A DNA stretch of 64,000 bases from NCBI RefSeq assembly GCF_005877885.1, contig NZ_VCHY01000007.1:124001-188000 (forward strand), given 5' to 3'. The notes beneath the pieces were generated by a model that saw nothing but the letters and a program-made list of their open reading frames with translations, made no database searches and had not been told where the DNA came from. Positions 62,609 to 64,000 of the stretch are shown here, one piece after another; position 1 is the stretch's first letter; each line of letters starts with the position of its first letter. The stretch comes from Labilibacter sediminis. GTDB taxonomy: Bacteria; Bacteroidota; Bacteroidia; Bacteroidales; Marinilabiliaceae. A program made the translations under genes and the position numbers.

Positions 62609-63799
62609 ATGGATTTAAAGCAAATAGTAAAAGACCTTACCCAAAAATACTTTCCCGAAATACTTGATATCAGAAGACACATTCATGAAAATCCTGAATT
62701 GTCGTTTGAAGAGTTTAACACTTCAAAATACATCTGCGCTAAGCTGGATGAGTATGGGATACCGTATAAAAATGGCTACGTAAAAACCGGTATTATTGGT
62801 AGTATTAAGGGTAAAAATCCTGATAAAAAAGTGATTGCCCTAAGGGCAGACATGGATGCACTTCCTATTGTTGAGAGCGAAAACAATGAAATTAGATCGT
62901 GTAACAAAGGTGTAATGCATGCCTGCGGACACGATGCTCATTCTGCTTCGCTGCTGGGTACGGCCAAAATACTGAATGAGCTCAAAGACCAGTGGGAAGG
63001 TACCATTTTACTTATCTTTCAACCTGGTGAGGAAAAATTTCCGGGCGGTGCAAAACTGATGATGGAAGAAGGTGCTTTAGATCATCCTAAACCGGAATTG
63101 ATTATTGGTCAGCATGTATTACCTGACATGGAAGCCGGAGATGTGGGCTTTAAAGAAGGAATGTATATGGCTTCAGGAGATGAAATTTATTTAACCATTA
63201 AAGGAAAAGGCGGACATGCGGCCATGCCACACACCTTAACCGACAATGTGCTGATTGCTTCTAACATCATTGTTTCGTTGCAGCAAGTGGTAAGTCGAAT
63301 TGTTCCGGCCAATATACCTACTGTTCTTTCTTTTGGTAAAGTCATTGCCAATGGTGCCACTAACATTATTCCTGAGGTAGTTGAAATAGCCGGTACGCTC
63401 AGAACAATGAACGAAGAGTGGCGGGCAAAGATTAAAACCCAGATCAGAAAAATAGCTACTGAAATGGCTTCCAGTATGGGTGCTACCTGCGAGGTAAAAA
63501 TAAACGACGGTTACCCGGTAGTTACCAATTCATTTGAAGTAACGCAGAATGCATATCGTGCGGCTCAGGAGTATTTAGGAAAAGAGCATGTGCACACCAT
63601 GGACACAAGAATGACGGCTGAAGATTTTGGATACTATACGCAGAAATACCCCTGTACTTTTTACCGCTTTGGTGTTAAGCAGGTGAACAATTTACCTACT
63701 GGTGGGTTGCACACCCCCGGATTTAATCTAAACGAATCATCTTTAGAAACTTCGGTTGGTACAATGGCATATATTGCCCTTGATATTATGTCGAAATAA
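62609..63799 (+). CDS. M20 family amidohydrolase (amidohydrolase/N-acyl amino acid deacylase type)
   Basis: A 396-residue dinuclear metallohydrolase that cleaves N-acyl amino acids or similar amides. The metal and catalytic motifs are present: ALRADMDALP, HACGHDAHSASLLG and QPGEEKFPGGA, plus GKGGHAAMPH in the dimerisation lid and the C-terminal metal His in GGLHTPGFNLNE. Length fits hippurate-hydrolase/IAA-amino-acid-hydrolase relatives. The exact substrate is unknown. ATG at 62609 (MDLKQIV) is chosen because a promoter element lies between it and the upstream TTG. Confidence 0.93.
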   Translation: MDLKQIVKDLTQKYFPEILDIRRHIHENPELSFEEFNTSKYICAKLDEYGIPYKNGYVKTGIIGSIKGKNPDKKVIALRADMDALPIVESENNEIRSCNKGVMHACGHDAHSASLLGTAKILNELKDQWEGTILLIFQPGEEKFPGGAKLMMEEGALDHPKPELIIGQHVLPDMEAGDVGFKEGMYMASGDEIYLTIKGKGGHAAMPHTLTDNVLIASNIIVSLQQVVSRIVPANIPTVLSFGKVIANGATNIIPEVVEIAGTLRTMNEEWRAKIKTQIRKIATEMASSMGATCEVKINDGYPVVTNSFEVTQNAYRAAQEYLGKEHVHTMDTRMTAEDFGYYTQKYPCTFYRFGVKQVNNLPTGGLHTPGFNLNESSLETSVGTMAYIALDIMSK

Positions 63800-63921
63800 T
63801 TAGCCTGTTGATTAAACATTACGGAAGGAGTGCAAAAACAGGAAGTGGTAATAACTTATTTAAAAACATTTCAAATAAAGTGAAAAGGATTAATAATGTT
63901 TTTAAATAAAAAAAAAGAAAA

Positions 63922-63930
63922 TAATTTTGC
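63922..63930 (+). promoter_or_regulatory. Candidate -7 promoter element of the ferredoxin gene
   Basis: TAATTTTG followed by C, 30 bases before the ferredoxin ATG, with a TTTT run about 20 bp upstream. Confidence 0.5.
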
Positions 63931-63959
63931 TAATCTAATACTAATAAAAAAATACGAAA

Positions 63960-64000
63960 ATGGCTTACGTTATAAACGAAGATTGTATCGCATGTGGAAC
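63960..64000 (+). CDS. 4Fe-4S ferredoxin, 3' truncated by the window end
   Basis: Only 13 codons are visible: MAYVINEDCIACG, the typical opening of a small 2[4Fe-4S] clostridial-type ferredoxin, with the first two cluster cysteines in CIAC. A good -7 promoter element precedes it. A ferredoxin would be the natural electron donor for the Rnf complex encoded in this window, although that link is inferred. Confidence 0.8.
   Translation, partial: MAYVINEDCIACG

Noticed and set aside
1-64000. tRNA, rRNA, tmRNA or riboswitch genes
   Set aside because: I looked for T-loop words, cloverleaf patterns and conserved riboswitch cores by eye and saw none; a covariance-model search would settle this.

Overview
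This 64-kb window is AT-rich chromosomal DNA from a Bacteroidota bacterium, most likely a marine or anaerobic Marinilabiliales-type lineage (an inference from gene content). The phylum call rests on a full-length SprA (outer-membrane channel of the type IX secretion system), DUF2795, DUF4837 and DUF3857 proteins, and the phylum promoter element TAnnTTTG in front of many genes. Most starts lack a Shine-Dalgarno sequence, with a few notable exceptions. No tRNA, rRNA, CRISPR array or prophage was seen.

Layout. 1-5.7 kb: the end of an OstA-like LPS-export protein, then a minus-strand run (DUF2795, PduO-type cobalamin adenosyltransferase, ABC ATPase, methyltransferase, patatin phospholipase, OxyR). 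6.2-9.9 kb: purT and recG. 10.4 kb: a repeat-flanked GxxExxY gene. 11.2-16.7 kb: a complete rseC-rnfBCDGEA operon for an ion-pumping ferredoxin:NAD oxidoreductase. 16.9-26.5 kb: thiL, a four-helix-bundle insert, ruvA and the 7.4-kb sprA. 27-35 kb: two DUF3857/transglutaminase paralogs, a CHAD protein, DUF3108, MTH1187 and an Ig-like lipoprotein. 35-45 kb: a coiled-coil membrane protein, two MltD-like lytic transglycosylases, a DUF4837 lipoprotein, an M17 aminopeptidase, pdxA and a GAF-PAS-PocR histidine kinase. 45-54 kb: uvrA, a nucleoside kinase, a second histidine kinase, DUF2752, TM2 and lpdA. 55-64 kb: a DUF1573 protein, a REP-flanked IS200-like (RAYT-type) transposase, meaB, a TlpA-like lipoprotein, an uncharacterised gene, a CDF metal exporter, an M20 amidohydrolase and the start of a ferredoxin.

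How it fits together. The genes are mainly housekeeping and envelope functions. Rnf, lpdA and the ferredoxin belong to redox energy metabolism. The cobalamin adenosyltransferase and MeaB both serve B12-dependent methylmalonyl-CoA mutase, although the mutase itself is not here. Several lipoproteins, SprA and the transglycosylases build or remodel the envelope.

The most unusual content is non-coding. Three gaps (about 7.41-7.68, 26.58-26.81 and 59.78-60.01 kb) carry strongly degenerate arrays with an exact 21-bp period. The unit differs at each place. In the third array it flips orientation at a central point, giving five reverse then six forward units. Other repeats include a 174-bp element with terminal inverted repeats (two copies), a 269-bp terminal-inverted-repeat element that supplies the stop codon of the DUF2752 gene plus a 53-bp deletion derivative, inverted REP units around the RAYT gene, direct repeats around GxxExxY, and a leader element shared by the DUF3108 and DUF1573 genes whose hairpin shows compensatory changes between copies.
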